From positions 1,249,381-1,279,586 of the forward strand of contig RPFO01000050.1 of NCBI GenBank assembly GCA_009746045.1: 30,206 bases of DNA, read 5' to 3'. This stretch comes from Mesostigma viride (lineage: Eukaryota; Streptophyta; Mesostigmatophyceae; Mesostigmatales; Mesostigmataceae). The notes beneath the pieces are model-generated. The model did no database searches and had not been told where the DNA came from. It saw nothing but the letters and a program-made list of their open reading frames with translations. Shown here in pieces: positions 17,496 through 26,499 of the stretch. How positions within the stretch are numbered: position 1 is the first letter of the stretch; each line of letters opens with the position of its first letter. Made by a program: the position numbers and the translations under genes.

Positions 17496-19616
17496 CTACT
17501 CGAGGGTGGCCAGGTCGACGAGGGTCAGCACCCCGTCGGGGATGGTGGGGTGCCCGCTGATCCGCGCGCCACCGCCCAGCGGCTCGGTGACGGTCACGTA
17601 GAGGCGCGCCATCTCCAGGGACCAGCGGTGGCGGTCGCACGCCAGCACCAGCCTGGTCCACTTGCGCGCGAAGATCTGGGTCACCCGGAACTCCACCATG
17701 TCGTGCACGTACCCCGGGAGCCCACGGACAGCGTGCGGGCAGCACCTGGACACCCTGGCGAACTCGGTCGCGATCTCGACCATGAGCTGCTTGGTCAGCG
17801 TCAGGGAGGCGGTTCCGAGGCCGAGCGCCTTGATCGTTCGCACCCCCGTGGTGACCCGCTCGTAAACCTTGTCGATGATCTCCTTCTCCTGGCTGAGTTT
17901 GTCGTACCCGTCCGCCTTCCACCCCAGCTGCATCTCCATCACCGCCGAGTCCCGCATCTCGTCCCGCAACTTCGCGTCCGTCTCCTCCAGCTTCTCCGTC
18001 AGCCTCGCGATTTCGTCGCGGCTCTCGTCAAGCCGCCCCTTGACGGCGACCAGCTCGCTGGCCAGCTGCCCGGCGTGCTTCTGAACCTCCCTCTCGGTGA
18101 TGTCGTTCAGGGCCTTCTCGATGTCCGCCACCTTCTGGGCGGTCTCTCTCTCGGCATGCTCCCGGAACCTCTGCAGCTCCTTGGTGGCGACCTCTCCCGC
18201 CCGCTGCAGCTCCAGGAGGCGCCTCTCCTCCTCCTCCTGGAGCTCCTGCTGCAGGCGCTCGACCATATCGCAACTCTCCTTCAGCTCCAGCCGCAGTACG
18301 GCGTTCTCCTCCGTCAGCTTGGATATCTCCTCCACGCGGTCGGAGATTTCGCTCACAAGCTCGTGGTTCTCCTTCACCATCTCGAGGTGCGCGCGGTTTA
18401 TGGCGACCATGCTCGCGTTGTCCTGGGCCTGCTGCTGCTTGTACACGTCGATCTGGCGCCCGAAGTCCAGTTGCTGCTCCTTCAGCTCCTTTTCTTTCTC
18501 CTTCAGCTCCTCCTTGAGCCGGTCCGCGACTTCGTTGCGCTCGAACACTGGGGTGTGAGGGCTCACCCGGCTGGCCTGCTCCAGCTCCCGCAGGCCCTGG
18601 TCGGGAAGCTCCCATCCGTTGTTGTGGAAGTACTTGACTAGCAGGGGGAGCTCACTCGCCAGCTCGGGGTTGTTAAGGCACACGTGGTACGCCAGAATTG
18701 GGTGTAGCGAGTGGCCGCCCCGCCCGGCCTTCCACGATGGGTTTCTCAGACCGCGTTCCTGGAGCGCGGCATCCAGCGCCTCCCGGACATCCTTATGCCC
18801 CGGATAGTCCGTGAGGGCGTGGATGCATTTGTCGAGCCCCTTCCACCTTTCCATGGGGATGTATGCGTTGGGGTCGTTGATGTTTAACTGCTGCCGGTTC
18901 TGCATGTGCACAGGATAATAAGCGCAGTCAGGTAAAGCAGCAAAGGGAAAATTGAAGTGAGCTGAAACGAAAGGGCCCAAGACAGTGGATCCAGCAGTCC
19001 TGCATTGTACAAAAAGCCTGTGAATGCCTGCACAGTTTCGGACAGGCGGCGGCAAACGGATGAAGCAGCCAGGAAAATATAAGGGGTGCTGAAAGGGTTC
19101 AAGAAAGTGGATCCAACAGTCCTGCATTGTACAAAAAGCCTGTGAATGCCTGCACAGTTTCGGACAGGCGGCGGCAAACGGATGAAGCAGCCAGGAAAAT
19201 ATAGGGGGTGCTGAAAGGGTTCAAGAAAGTGGATCCACCAGTCCTGCATTGTACAAAAAGCCTTTGAATGCCTGCACAGTTTCGGACAGGCGGCGGCAAA
19301 CGGATGAAGCAGCCAGGAAAATCTAGGGTAATGAAAGCTTTAAGGGCCCAAGAAAGTGCTACCAACCCTCCTGCATTGTACAAATAACTTCTGAATGCTT
19401 GCACATGCCGGATAAGCGGCGGCAAACGGAATGTGAAGCAACCAAAAACATGATTGCAATGAAAGTGCCCCTCCTGGCCTGGATAGAAAAACTAAAGAGG
19501 CCTGCATTGGCAGGATCACAACAACTTTGCAAGGACAGCAAAAAGGCAGCACTCACCGCATTCCTGCCGGCGCTGCCCGATGAAGTCCCAAGAGTAGTAG
19601 CCATGACAATGGACAT
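17496..19616 (-). CDS. Long coiled-coil protein, two exons, about 487 aa
   Basis: The main exon is 18899-17496. It can start at MQNRQQL (18905), but the ATGCAG there looks like a splice acceptor (GTGCACATGCAG|AAC). A short exon, 19616-19557, starting MSIVMATTLGTSS, ends in a strong donor GCG|GTGAGT and joins in phase 0 to NRQQLNINDPNAY. The protein has an N-terminal globular part of about 160 residues, then a 230-residue coiled coil rich in E/K/R/L (KEELKEKEKELKEQQ; RLLELQRAGEVATKELQRF), and a C-terminal globular domain with RWSLEMARLYVTVTEPLGG. Function unknown; layout resembles the 9529-10566 protein, suggesting a scaffold, fibre or DNA-associated role. The start and exon 1 are inference; the coiled coil is directly visible. 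Confidence 0.65.
18900..19556 (-). other. Predicted intron with 122-bp tandem repeats
   Basis: On the minus strand it starts GTGAGT and ends CACATGCAG, 657 bases. It contains the tandem array annotated at 18961-19440. The longer open frame that reads through the repeats (start near 19127) gives low-complexity Phe/Pro/Arg sequence repeated with the array and is unlikely to be translated. Confidence 0.5.
18961..19440. repeat. Tandem repeat, unit 122 bp, about four copies
   Basis: Unit starts at 18985, 19107, 19229 and about 19356. Shared blocks include CTGCATTGTACAAAAAGCCT, GAATGCCTGCACAGTTTCGG and CAGGCGGCGGCAAACGGATG. Units 1-3 are almost identical; the last is diverged. The array sits in the predicted intron of the coiled-coil gene. 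Confidence 0.9.
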
Positions 19617-20717
19617 CTGTGTCCAGGCAGAGAGATGGATTGGGTTGGTGGTGACAGTGTGAAGACTGGGTAAAGACTGTGAAGACTGGCTGTCCAGGGG
19701 AGGCTGTGTCTTGAATGTCTGAAGTGTCTTGGGTGGCCACTTAACATATTCCAGCCGCTTGTGATCTTTGGCGCGCTTTTACCGCCGCTGGCGCCACATA
19801 ACCGAGGGTGTCCCGCCCGATTACGCCGTTACGGCCGGGTGGCCGCCTCACCCCTCACTTGTGACACCATTCTGACATCTGCCGGGTACCCAAAGCGACA
19901 CTCTTTTTCCGCCGCTGTCGTCATTCGACTGACGGTACGCCGTCCGATTTGGTCTCAAGGCAGGGTAGAAAAATAATAAATCGATTAAAAAATGATCAAA
20001 TCTCAACTTGCAGATCCTGATGAAGATTTTGTAAACAAGTGCCAGATATTTGAGAGTTGCAGCAGGGAAGCAAAAGATTCAGGACTTTCGAATTTGGCCG
20101 GGCTGGCGCGCTTCCAGGGAATAACAGCCTGAATGACGAGGGCCCCACTCCTGACATCCGCCGGTTACCCGAAGCGACACCCTTATTCCGCCGCTTTCGT
20201 CGTTCGACTGACGGCACGCCGTCAGATTTTGCGTTTAGGGCCGGGTAGCAAATCATATATGGCAGACACTCACAAAGATTTTGGCCAGATGTCAGTGGAA
20301 AAGTGTCAGATATTTGTGAGTTACATGAGGGGAGCTCACTTCGAACTTGGCCGGACTGGCGCGCTTCCCGGGAATAACAGCCGGGCTGACGGGGGCCACT
20401 TGGAATTCCGCCAGGTGCGCGGAATTTATTGGGACAAGCGGCCATCATCCGCAACTTCGCCGAGTCTGCGCTCTGAAAAACAAGAACAGCACAAGGGTTT
20501 GGCACAGGTAATGGGGCAATTGGAGGATGCATTTGGATTCTGCAGCCTGTAATAAGTCAGTGTGGCAGGCCTCCAAGGAGGAATCAGTCAAAGAATTCCC
20601 TGAATTGTTCAATCCTGCTTTCCCTGGATTTTTCACATGCATTGAGAGAGTTGTTTTATCCGTTTTCTGCCGCGTTTCCTCCTTGTGCATGGTGTCTCAT
20701 GCTGATTCTTTTCCCAG
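19617..20717. other. Lower-GC, repeat-bearing spacer without a resolved gene
   Basis: No convincing gene. A degenerate dispersed repeat occurs two or three times: near 19870-19960 and 20150-20250 (CTGACATCYGCCGG..ACCC.AAGCGACAC..T and GACTGACGGYACGCCGTC), with a related GCGCTTCC.GGGAATAACAGCC block near 20108 and 20360. A donor-like CACAG|GTAATG at 20507 and an acceptor TTCTTTTCCCAG at 20717 would allow a phase-0 exon ending GLAQ upstream of the next gene, but I cannot define its start. Confidence 0.45.
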
Positions 20718-21602
20718 ATGTCACCAGAGCTCCATACTCCTGAGGAAATTCATCAGCAGCAACCAGTGGGGGGGCAGTCCTCCTGAACTCTGTGGATTGG
20801 AGCTTCCTGCTCTCCTCTTCTCCGCTGGACTCATCCCCCAGCTGGGGTGGCACCCAGGAGGATTGGGAGAATTTCACACCTCCCTTCATCCTGCAGTGGC
20901 TGGAAAGATACAAGCAGTCCGAGCAGGCCCGGCGTAAAGAGCCCGATACGCCCGGGAGCGCGGCCGAAAGCGAGCAACTGCGGCGAGAATTGGAGCAGGA
21001 GCTGATTTACCTTTTGTCAGAGCCAGAAGATTTCTTCTCTACAGAGACAGATGGGCAATGTGCAGGCAGTTTTTGATGAGACCAACCAGCTGAGTGGGGA
21101 GGACCAGCAGCTGCTGTGGGAATACTTGCTGGATGGGAGCATCGACATTTCCGACGCCTGCACGGCGAAGTTTGACAAATTTAAGACCATGCTGGATACA
21201 GAGTCCCCCACAGAGCCCTCTGTCATCCTCAGGAGGTACCACACCCTGTCCAGATACCTGATGGCAGAGGGGCTGTCTCCCCACCACCGCCAGGATATGT
21301 TAAAGGCCAGGGCCAGGGTGGCAAAACGCGTGCCGTCTTCCTTGGGGGTTGACATGGACAAGTTGTTTTTGCTGGAGGACGAGAAGGTGGTGAAGGCCGT
21401 CACCCTCGACAGGGAGCAGCGATTAGGCAGGGAGGCCGAGAAGGCCGCGGTGGCCTTTCGTGCCCAGAGGGCGCGAGAGTACGAGGAGAGGAAGAAGAGA
21501 GAGAAGGAGGCCGCCAAGAAGGCGGATAGGGAGGAGAGGGAGGCCAAGAGGCTCAAGAAACTGAACACCCACGATATCAGAAAGTTTTTTGACCGTACTT
21601 GA
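20718..21602 (+). pseudogene. Unknown charged helical protein, frame-interrupted
   Basis: Three segments seem to belong to one protein: MSPELHTPEEIHQQQ from 20718; a frame from the seven-G run near 20767-20773 containing DWENFTPPFILQWLERYKQS and a Glu-rich helix; and a frame from about 21040 containing MGNVQAVFDETNQLSG to the end at 21602. The first switch needs one missing base; the second needs one extra or two missing. The third segment alone (21051-21602, 183 aa) is a valid intact frame and is the safest call. Its C-terminal 60 residues form a highly charged single helix (EYEERKKREKEAAKK) ending in HDIRKFFDRT. An acceptor-like TTTTCCCAG precedes the first ATG. No family recognised. Confidence 0.5.
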
Positions 21603-21677
21603 TGGTTTTGTGGAATCGTATTGATTTTGATGTGGCGACTCAGTTTAAAAAATTTCGTACTTATAATTAAAAATTTA

Positions 21678-22109
21678 ATGCGTTCCGGATTGAGTGTGCC
21701 ATTGGTAGATGCGCAGGTTATGCACCGCGAACATCCGCGCACTTTTAAAGTGCCTTCGAGGGATAGGTTGTCTTCGATACGACCGGGGGATTTTGTCAAG
21801 ATATCTAACACAAAAGAGCGTTTCTGGGTTCAAGTGACGCGCGTGTCTCGCCCACGTCTAGAGGGCACCGTCGACAACAACCTCGTATACACGCAACCTT
21901 ATGATGCTGGTGACACCATAGTGTTTCATGAGGCCAACGTGTATGAAATTCTAAAAGCTGAGAAAGCAACCAAGTTGGTGCAAGTTCTTAAACGTCACGC
22001 GCGACGGGTTCGCGGAGGCCATCCCAAAAACAGGAGGCCATCAAAATCCTTGTACACCAAAAACTTGACAACATGCTCGAACATCCAAAATAACGAAAGG
22101 TTTAAATAG
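21678..22109 (+). CDS. DUF2314-like domain protein, about 143 aa
   Basis: The frame opens further upstream, but ATG at 21678 follows an A/T-rich TTATAATTAAAAATTTA box and gives a compact protein. RPGDFVKISNTKERFWVQV, then G-T-V-D-N-N-L and AGDTIVFHEANVYEI, follow the pattern of DUF2314-type domains (G-D-x-V-K, F-W-V-x-V, G-x-[VL]-x-N-x-L, G-D-x-[IV]). The biochemical role of that family is not known. The C-terminal tail is basic (KRHARRVRGGHPKNRR), suggesting nucleic-acid contact. The next gene starts about 50 bases downstream on the same strand. Confidence 0.65.
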   Translation: MRSGLSVPLVDAQVMHREHPRTFKVPSRDRLSSIRPGDFVKISNTKERFWVQVTRVSRPRLEGTVDNNLVYTQPYDAGDTIVFHEANVYEILKAEKATKLVQVLKRHARRVRGGHPKNRRPSKSLYTKNLTTCSNIQNNERFK

Positions 22110-22162
22110 TTTCTAAAAACTCAAAGACACGAAGACGATGGAGACAAACACCATCAAAGAAC

Positions 22163-23167
22163 TTGTTAACAGCTACCAAGACCGGTAGGCGCATCACTTT
22201 GCGCTTATATAAAGGGATAACATATCTCCACGAGTCAATAACAGCCGGTGACAAGTACATGACCATGGCGTTCCGGGCGGTTGTTATGTATCTGCGGCCC
22301 TCGCGCGACATGCCGGGGGAGGACCCCTTCGCAAACAAGATACGAGTGACGCCCGATGGCAAGATATCCGTCATCGATATCATCAAATCTGTTCTATTCA
22401 TGACCGAAGACGGTGTCTTTAAAGATAAGGCGAATCAGATGGCGAGTAACGCGTTCGGACGCCTCGAGAAAGAGTACCCAGAGGTGTCATCTGGATGTAG
22501 ACACTTCAAATTTCCCGGCGCCGGTCAGCGAGACACGCCTGTCATCGACCGACCAGGTGTCATCAAGATCGTCCAGCTGCTGCCCGGCAGACGGGCCGCT
22601 TCCTTTCGCGACATGCTTGCGACGTTGTTTGAGCGGTACCTGGACGCGGACCGGTCGCTGGCCGACGAAATATACGCCCGCGCGGATGCCAGGGACTCGC
22701 GGCTGAAGGACGACCAACGCGTGAAGAGTTGTGAGTCCACCAAAAGCCACATGCAGGCCGTGAAGGAGAGTGGCGCCCCCTCGTTGGCTCGTAACCCGGC
22801 CAGGGTGTACGCGCACATTAACGAGGTCGAAAACTACACGGCCACCGGGATGCACACCCGCGAGATCCGCGAGCTGCATCAGATGAAGAGGGGCGACTCG
22901 ACGCGCGACTACCTCACCGAGAGCGTCTGCGCGGGCATCGACCTGATGAACATACTCAACAGGAACGCGATATCCAGGGGGGAGAACCCCTCCGCCAGCA
23001 TCGACAACATAGGCAGGGAGCTGTTCCCGGTGTTTGAGCGCCTTAAGATGCACGAGGAAGCTAGCAAACCGCAGCCCAGGTCGTTTGCGCTGGCCAATAA
23101 GAACAAAAGAGAAGACTACAAGAGGCTGATCGCCGAGACCCAGGCCAGGAAGCGCGTTTGCTCGTGA
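22163..23167 (+). CDS. Giant-virus-type protein with GQR-TPV / LLPG domain, 334 aa
   Basis: The central region reads KFPGAGQRDTPVIDRPG, IVQLLPGRRAASFRDML and LFERYLDADRSLADEI. I associate this G-x-G-Q-[RK]-x-T-P-V plus L-L-P-G-x-x-A-A-x-[FV]-R plus R-Y-L-x-x-D-x-S-L pattern with a domain of unknown function common in large DNA viruses and in algal genomes with viral insertions; that association is from memory. The C-terminal half is helical and charged, ending in a basic tail. An earlier ATG at 22138 (METNTIKELVNSYQ) is out of frame by one extra or two missing bases and may be the real N-terminus. AATAAA lies at 23185, just after the stop. Confidence 0.7.
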   Translation: MLTATKTGRRITLRLYKGITYLHESITAGDKYMTMAFRAVVMYLRPSRDMPGEDPFANKIRVTPDGKISVIDIIKSVLFMTEDGVFKDKANQMASNAFGRLEKEYPEVSSGCRHFKFPGAGQRDTPVIDRPGVIKIVQLLPGRRAASFRDMLATLFERYLDADRSLADEIYARADARDSRLKDDQRVKSCESTKSHMQAVKESGAPSLARNPARVYAHINEVENYTATGMHTREIRELHQMKRGDSTRDYLTESVCAGIDLMNILNRNAISRGENPSASIDNIGRELFPVFERLKMHEEASKPQPRSFALANKNKREDYKRLIAETQARKRVCS

Positions 23168-23184
23168 TGTCCGTTGCCTGAGTT

Positions 23185-23225
23185 AATAAAGCATTTGTGT
23201 TATTGAATGAAAATACCCATTTATT
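23185..23225. terminator. Convergent polyadenylation-type signals
   Basis: AATAAA at 23185-23190 follows the stop of the plus-strand gene (23167). On the minus strand AATAAA (23225-23220) follows the stop of the opposing gene (23231). The spacer of about 60 bases thus serves both convergent genes, as expected for compact viral or eukaryotic transcription units. Confidence 0.5.
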
Positions 23226-23230
23226 GTTCT

Positions 23231-24348
23231 TCACCTGTACACAAAGGAAGTAGGCACCCCCTCCGCGTGCACAGTGAACTCTATCGGGCGCTGGTCGGTA
23301 AATATTATCAGGTTGTTGGCGGACGTGATGATCACGGGGCACCGCTTGTCCGGGTCGGCGTCATCCAAAAACTTTTGCTGATTGGGATCCGTCGCCTGCA
23401 CCACCTTCGAGGAGGCCAGCACGCCGTTCAGCCCGGTGACGCCCCCGCCCGGGTTGTCCCAGGTCACCTTCCCGATGTCCATGAGGACGGGGCCGGACTG
23501 GGCGGGCGTTTTGTTCGGCACCACGACCACCCGGAAGGTGGTCCCGCTCCATTGCGGCAGGATGGCGGGGGGGAGGGCGAGAACAGGGGGTTGTTGAGGG
23601 CGTAAACGGGGTTGGACAGGTGCTGGTGGTGCGCGATGGACAGCTCGAGTATGGCGGGGACGTGGGCCTGCACCACGAGGGGCAGCCACATGTACATCTG
23701 AACCACGTATTTGTTGTTCAGTGGGAATGCGGAGGGGACCAGGAGCAGGAGCTCGCGAGGGAAGTGCCCCCCCGCTCGGTAGGTGACGGTGAGCTTGCGC
23801 TGAGCCACACCGCTCGCGTCGAAGGTCCAGTCGCCGTAGTCCTGCGTCCCCGCGTTCGCGGCCATCTGTCTCACGGTCGCGCGCAGGCCGGCCAGGAGCG
23901 CCTCCTTCTCCGCGAGCCTCCACTCGTAGGAGGAGGGCAGTTGCGAGTCCTTCGCGAAGGGCGCCAGCTCTCCGGCGCGGTCGCTGAAGGTCCAGCTCTG
24001 GGTGCTGTCGAGCGGCAGGTCGTCGTCGCAGTACTCGGCTATCTTCATGTACGTGGGGCGGTAGTCCTCCCCGTCATAGTGCTTGGGCAGCTGCCTGTAC
24101 TCGGGCGCGATGGAGCCCAGGGCCTCGTACGCCCCGGTGACGGGGTTGAGGATCTGGAACTCGAGGATGTTGTGGCCCATCTCGCTCACGGTGGACACGA
24201 ACTTGAAGAACCGGCCCATCTCGAAGGGGTTGAGACGGGTGAGCATGTTGGAGTCGTTGAGCAGGATGCCCTTCTGGACGTACACGTTGTCGGCTCGCAG
24301 GGAGTCCTGCTTCTTAGAGGCCATGGGCGCATATACACTTCCATTCAC
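23231..24348 (-). pseudogene. Putative virion structural protein, one frame break, about 372 aa
   Basis: The start is 24348 (MNGSVYAPM) or 24324 (MASKKQDSL). The protein is rich in beta-prone segments (RKLTVTYRAGG, YVVQMYMWLPLVV, TTFRVVVVPNKTP, CPVIITSANNLIIF). The frame breaks at the seven-G run at 23567-23573 and one missing base restores it. It is shorter than a double-jelly-roll major capsid protein and I see no such signature, so a minor capsid or other virion protein is inferred from composition and neighbours only. It is third in a minus-strand cluster with the DUF5767-type and F-box genes (36 bases between this start and the upstream stop). GGTATAGGATACC lies 9 bases upstream of the start. 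Confidence 0.55.
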
Positions 24349-24357
24349 ATTAGAATC

Positions 24358-24370
24358 GGTATAGGATACC
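24358..24370 (-). promoter_or_regulatory. GGTATAGGATACC dyad upstream of virion-protein gene
   Basis: An inverted repeat GGTAT-AGG-ATACC lies 9 bases upstream of the ATG at 24348. It matches the half-sites of GGTATACC found just upstream of the ATGs at 10566 and 26423. Confidence 0.4.
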
Positions 24371-24384
24371 CGAGTCTATCCGCG

Positions 24385-25092
24385 TTAGTTAAACCGTGTG
24401 GGGGCCATGGCACGGGCTCTCGAGTTGCGCGCGAGGATTTGCGAGGACAAGTACCTCGGTCTCTCAAACTCCATCGCCAGTCCATTAGCCTCCAACAGAG
24501 TGCTCAAATCTCGCCCTTGGTCCTCTAACGCGATCAACGCCTTACTGAGCGCGTTTTTACGAGGAAGATCGTTGTTAAGTTTTGCCGCCTTATACTCCGG
24601 CCACAACTCTTTTCGAGCCTTGTCGATGCTCGAGATGGCCTCCGTGTTCTGTCTGATCCCCTCCTGTATCGCGGTCCACAGTCGCTTAGAATCGTCATGT
24701 ATGATTTCGTTGACCATACGATTGTTTTGTCTGTTGGTTTCGCCCCAACGCGCTTTTACGCTATCGGGTAAAAATCTCAGGATGTGGTCCACCGCGCCCT
24801 CTGGTAAGTCGCGAAAATTGGTCTTTTCGAAGTCCGCCTGGTAGTCTATCAAGTAGTCCAAGTCCTCGTTTTGTAGGTCATCATCGCCACCAGACCATTT
24901 GGCAAGGTCGCGCCCAGGGGTGGATGGTTCCTCGTCGTCGGAGACCCCGCCTGCCCTGACCCGGTGCCTCCACACGGCGCGACGGTTCCTGGCGTGTTGG
25001 CCGCACGCTCTGTATCCGGGCACGCACGACTTGCGGCATCTTGTCCCCGCCCTCGTGAGGGCAGAGCACGCCTTACCAGTCTTCGTGACCAT
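24385..25092 (-). CDS. Cys-module plus F-box-like protein, 235 aa
   Basis: Intact frame starting MVTKTGKACSALTRAGTRC. The N-terminal module is C9-x9-C19-x10-C30-x2-H33, shared with the gene at 15385. Residues about 95-130 (LPEGAVDHILRFLPDSVKAR then ETNRQNNRMV) fit an F-box-like motif (L-P-x-[ED]-x-[LV]-x-x-I-L-x-x-L-P), and the remainder is helical. F-box proteins recruit substrates to SCF ubiquitin ligases; large DNA viruses use them to redirect host proteolysis. The F-box call is by pattern only. It is in the middle of the minus-strand cluster, 30 bases after the stop of the DUF5767-type gene. GTGTATATATGACACC directly upstream resembles a TATA element. Confidence 0.65.
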   Translation of the reverse strand: MVTKTGKACSALTRAGTRCRKSCVPGYRACGQHARNRRAVWRHRVRAGGVSDDEEPSTPGRDLAKWSGGDDDLQNEDLDYLIDYQADFEKTNFRDLPEGAVDHILRFLPDSVKARWGETNRQNNRMVNEIIHDDSKRLWTAIQEGIRQNTEAISSIDKARKELWPEYKAAKLNNDLPRKNALSKALIALEDQGRDLSTLLEANGLAMEFERPRYLSSQILARNSRARAMAPTRFN

Positions 25093-25122
25093 GGTGTCAT
25101 ATATACACGGGTGCTTTTTTTT

Positions 25123-26423
25123 TCACAGGTCCAGCACCACCTTGGTGGGGTCGTCCTTCTTGCCCTTCCCGCCCCTCCTGCCCCTCTTTTCTCCCCGGCC
25201 ACCTGCACGGTCTTCACGTTGTCGATGTCCGCGCCCACGAGGCTCCCGGTGACGCTCTCGCCGTCGTCCTCGATCACCCGCACCACCGCATCGGTCAGCG
25301 ACCCCGCGGGGGATACGGCGTCCTCCACGATGCGGTCCATGTTGACGGGGATGCGTATCTCGGGCCTCGGGGCCGGCCCGGCGGCGCCCCCGAACGCCCC
25401 CCCGAACGCCATGGGGCCTCGCATGACGTACTGCCCTCCGTTAGCGGTGTCTTGGGCGGGGGGCGGCGGGGGAGGTGGCGGCGCCTGGGGGTGCCCCCCC
25501 CCTCCTGCTTGGCCATCATCACCTTGAGCAGACTCCTCATGAGCTCCGGGTCGGTCTTGGCGATATCGGACATGGAGGGCAGCCCGGAGCTGGCGAAGGA
25601 CGCCGACATATGGAACATCATGGCCGACCCGCCCAACATGAGCATGAGCTCCAACTCCGGGGGCATGGACACGCGGTGGCGGTGCTTTTCGTAGAGGCGC
25701 TCGAACACGTTGTCGTAGTCGGTGACGTTAGCCATGATCGTCTCGGACCAGCCGTCGAGCTTGAGGCCCACGGGGTCGTACCGGTTGTTGAGGAACTGGA
25801 GCGCGGACGTGGTGGCCACCAGCATCTGTCGCATGGTGTTGATGGCGTTCTTGGTCTCGAGAGTCCTCACGATCTTCTCGTGCTCGAACCGGATCTCGTC
25901 CAGGTCGGAGCGCATGTCGAACTGGGGGACCGCCATGCCCTTGTCCTTGAGGCGGTGCAGCCTCTGGAGCAGCTCCACCTTCTCCTTGTGCAGTTCCTCC
26001 TTGCTGGGGCGGTACACCGCCTCGTCTTCCACCACGTCCGCGGGGGCGGACCGAAGTCGTCGTAGAAGTCGTCCCCGCCGCCGCCGTACATGTCCTCGTA
26101 GTACGCGGCAAAGTCGTCCTCGGCGGTGTCGGGCTTGGGGGCGGTCGTGGCGGGGGCCGCGAACGGGGACTTGGCCTTCTTGGGGTTGGCCAGCTGGTCG
26201 TACCCCTTGTCGGCGCCGCCGTCCCCGTGCTTCTTCGAGTGCCTCTTGGAGTGGTGCCTCCTCCCGTGCCGCGACTTGGCGGGTCCCGGATCCGCGATGT
26301 CCAGGTCGTCGTCGTCCACGATCTCGACCCCGTCCAGGTGGGCGCCGCGGATGACGGGGGCCGTCTGCGTGTGCGCCTCGTGGTCGTTGTCCAGCAGGTC
26401 AATGGCACGCGTTTGGTCGTCAT
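25123..26423 (-). pseudogene. NCLDV conserved protein of the DUF5767 type, several frame breaks
   Basis: Five frame segments read in order as one protein of about 434 aa: MTTKRV (from 26423); VEIVDDDDLDIADPG and a His/Lys-rich KRHSKKHGD linker; a conserved core with LDGWSETIMANVTDYDNVF and PELELMLMLGGSAMMFHMS; a Pro/Gly-rich linker; and VNMDRIVEDAV to a KKDDPTKVVLDL end. The core (L-D-G-W-S-E-x-[IV]-M, D-Y-D-x-V-F-x-x-L-Y-E-K, M-L-G-G-S-A-x-M-F-H) matches what I know of DUF5767 proteins conserved in Nucleocytoviricota, probably virion components. Each of the four switches (near 26410, 26040, 25500 and 25185) corresponds to one missing base in a G/C run. No in-frame nonsense substitutions appear, so the gene may be intact in reality. 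Confidence 0.7.
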
Positions 26424-26431
26424 GGTATACC
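26424..26431 (-). promoter_or_regulatory. GGTATACC palindrome abutting the DUF5767-type gene start
   Basis: The octamer is immediately 5' of the ATG at 26423, matching the element upstream of 10566. The 76-base spacer to the divergent fibre-like gene (26500) also contains an A-run and AATTATGCG and must hold both promoters. Confidence 0.45.
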
Positions 26432-26499
26432 TGTGGCGCGCATAATTTGGAGCCCGTTTCGAACGCACCGAAAAAAAAAGGAGAGCCTAAGGTAACGCA

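Noticed and set aside
17550-18641. Long plus-strand frame opposite the coiled-coil gene
   Set aside because: Leu/Gln/His/Arg-rich shadow of the E/K-rich coiled coil on the other strand; no start context or domain.
18906-19127. 74-residue N-terminal extension of the coiled-coil gene through the tandem repeats
   Set aside because: It translates the 122-bp repeat array, changes composition abruptly at 18905, and a splice acceptor lies at the boundary.
23231-24348. Major capsid protein
   Set aside because: Too short for a double-jelly-roll MCP and no recognisable MCP motif; left as a putative virion protein.
23620-24528. Plus-strand 302-aa frame opposite the virion-protein gene
   Set aside because: Val/Gly/His-rich antisense shadow; the minus strand carries coherent beta-rich protein and cluster context.
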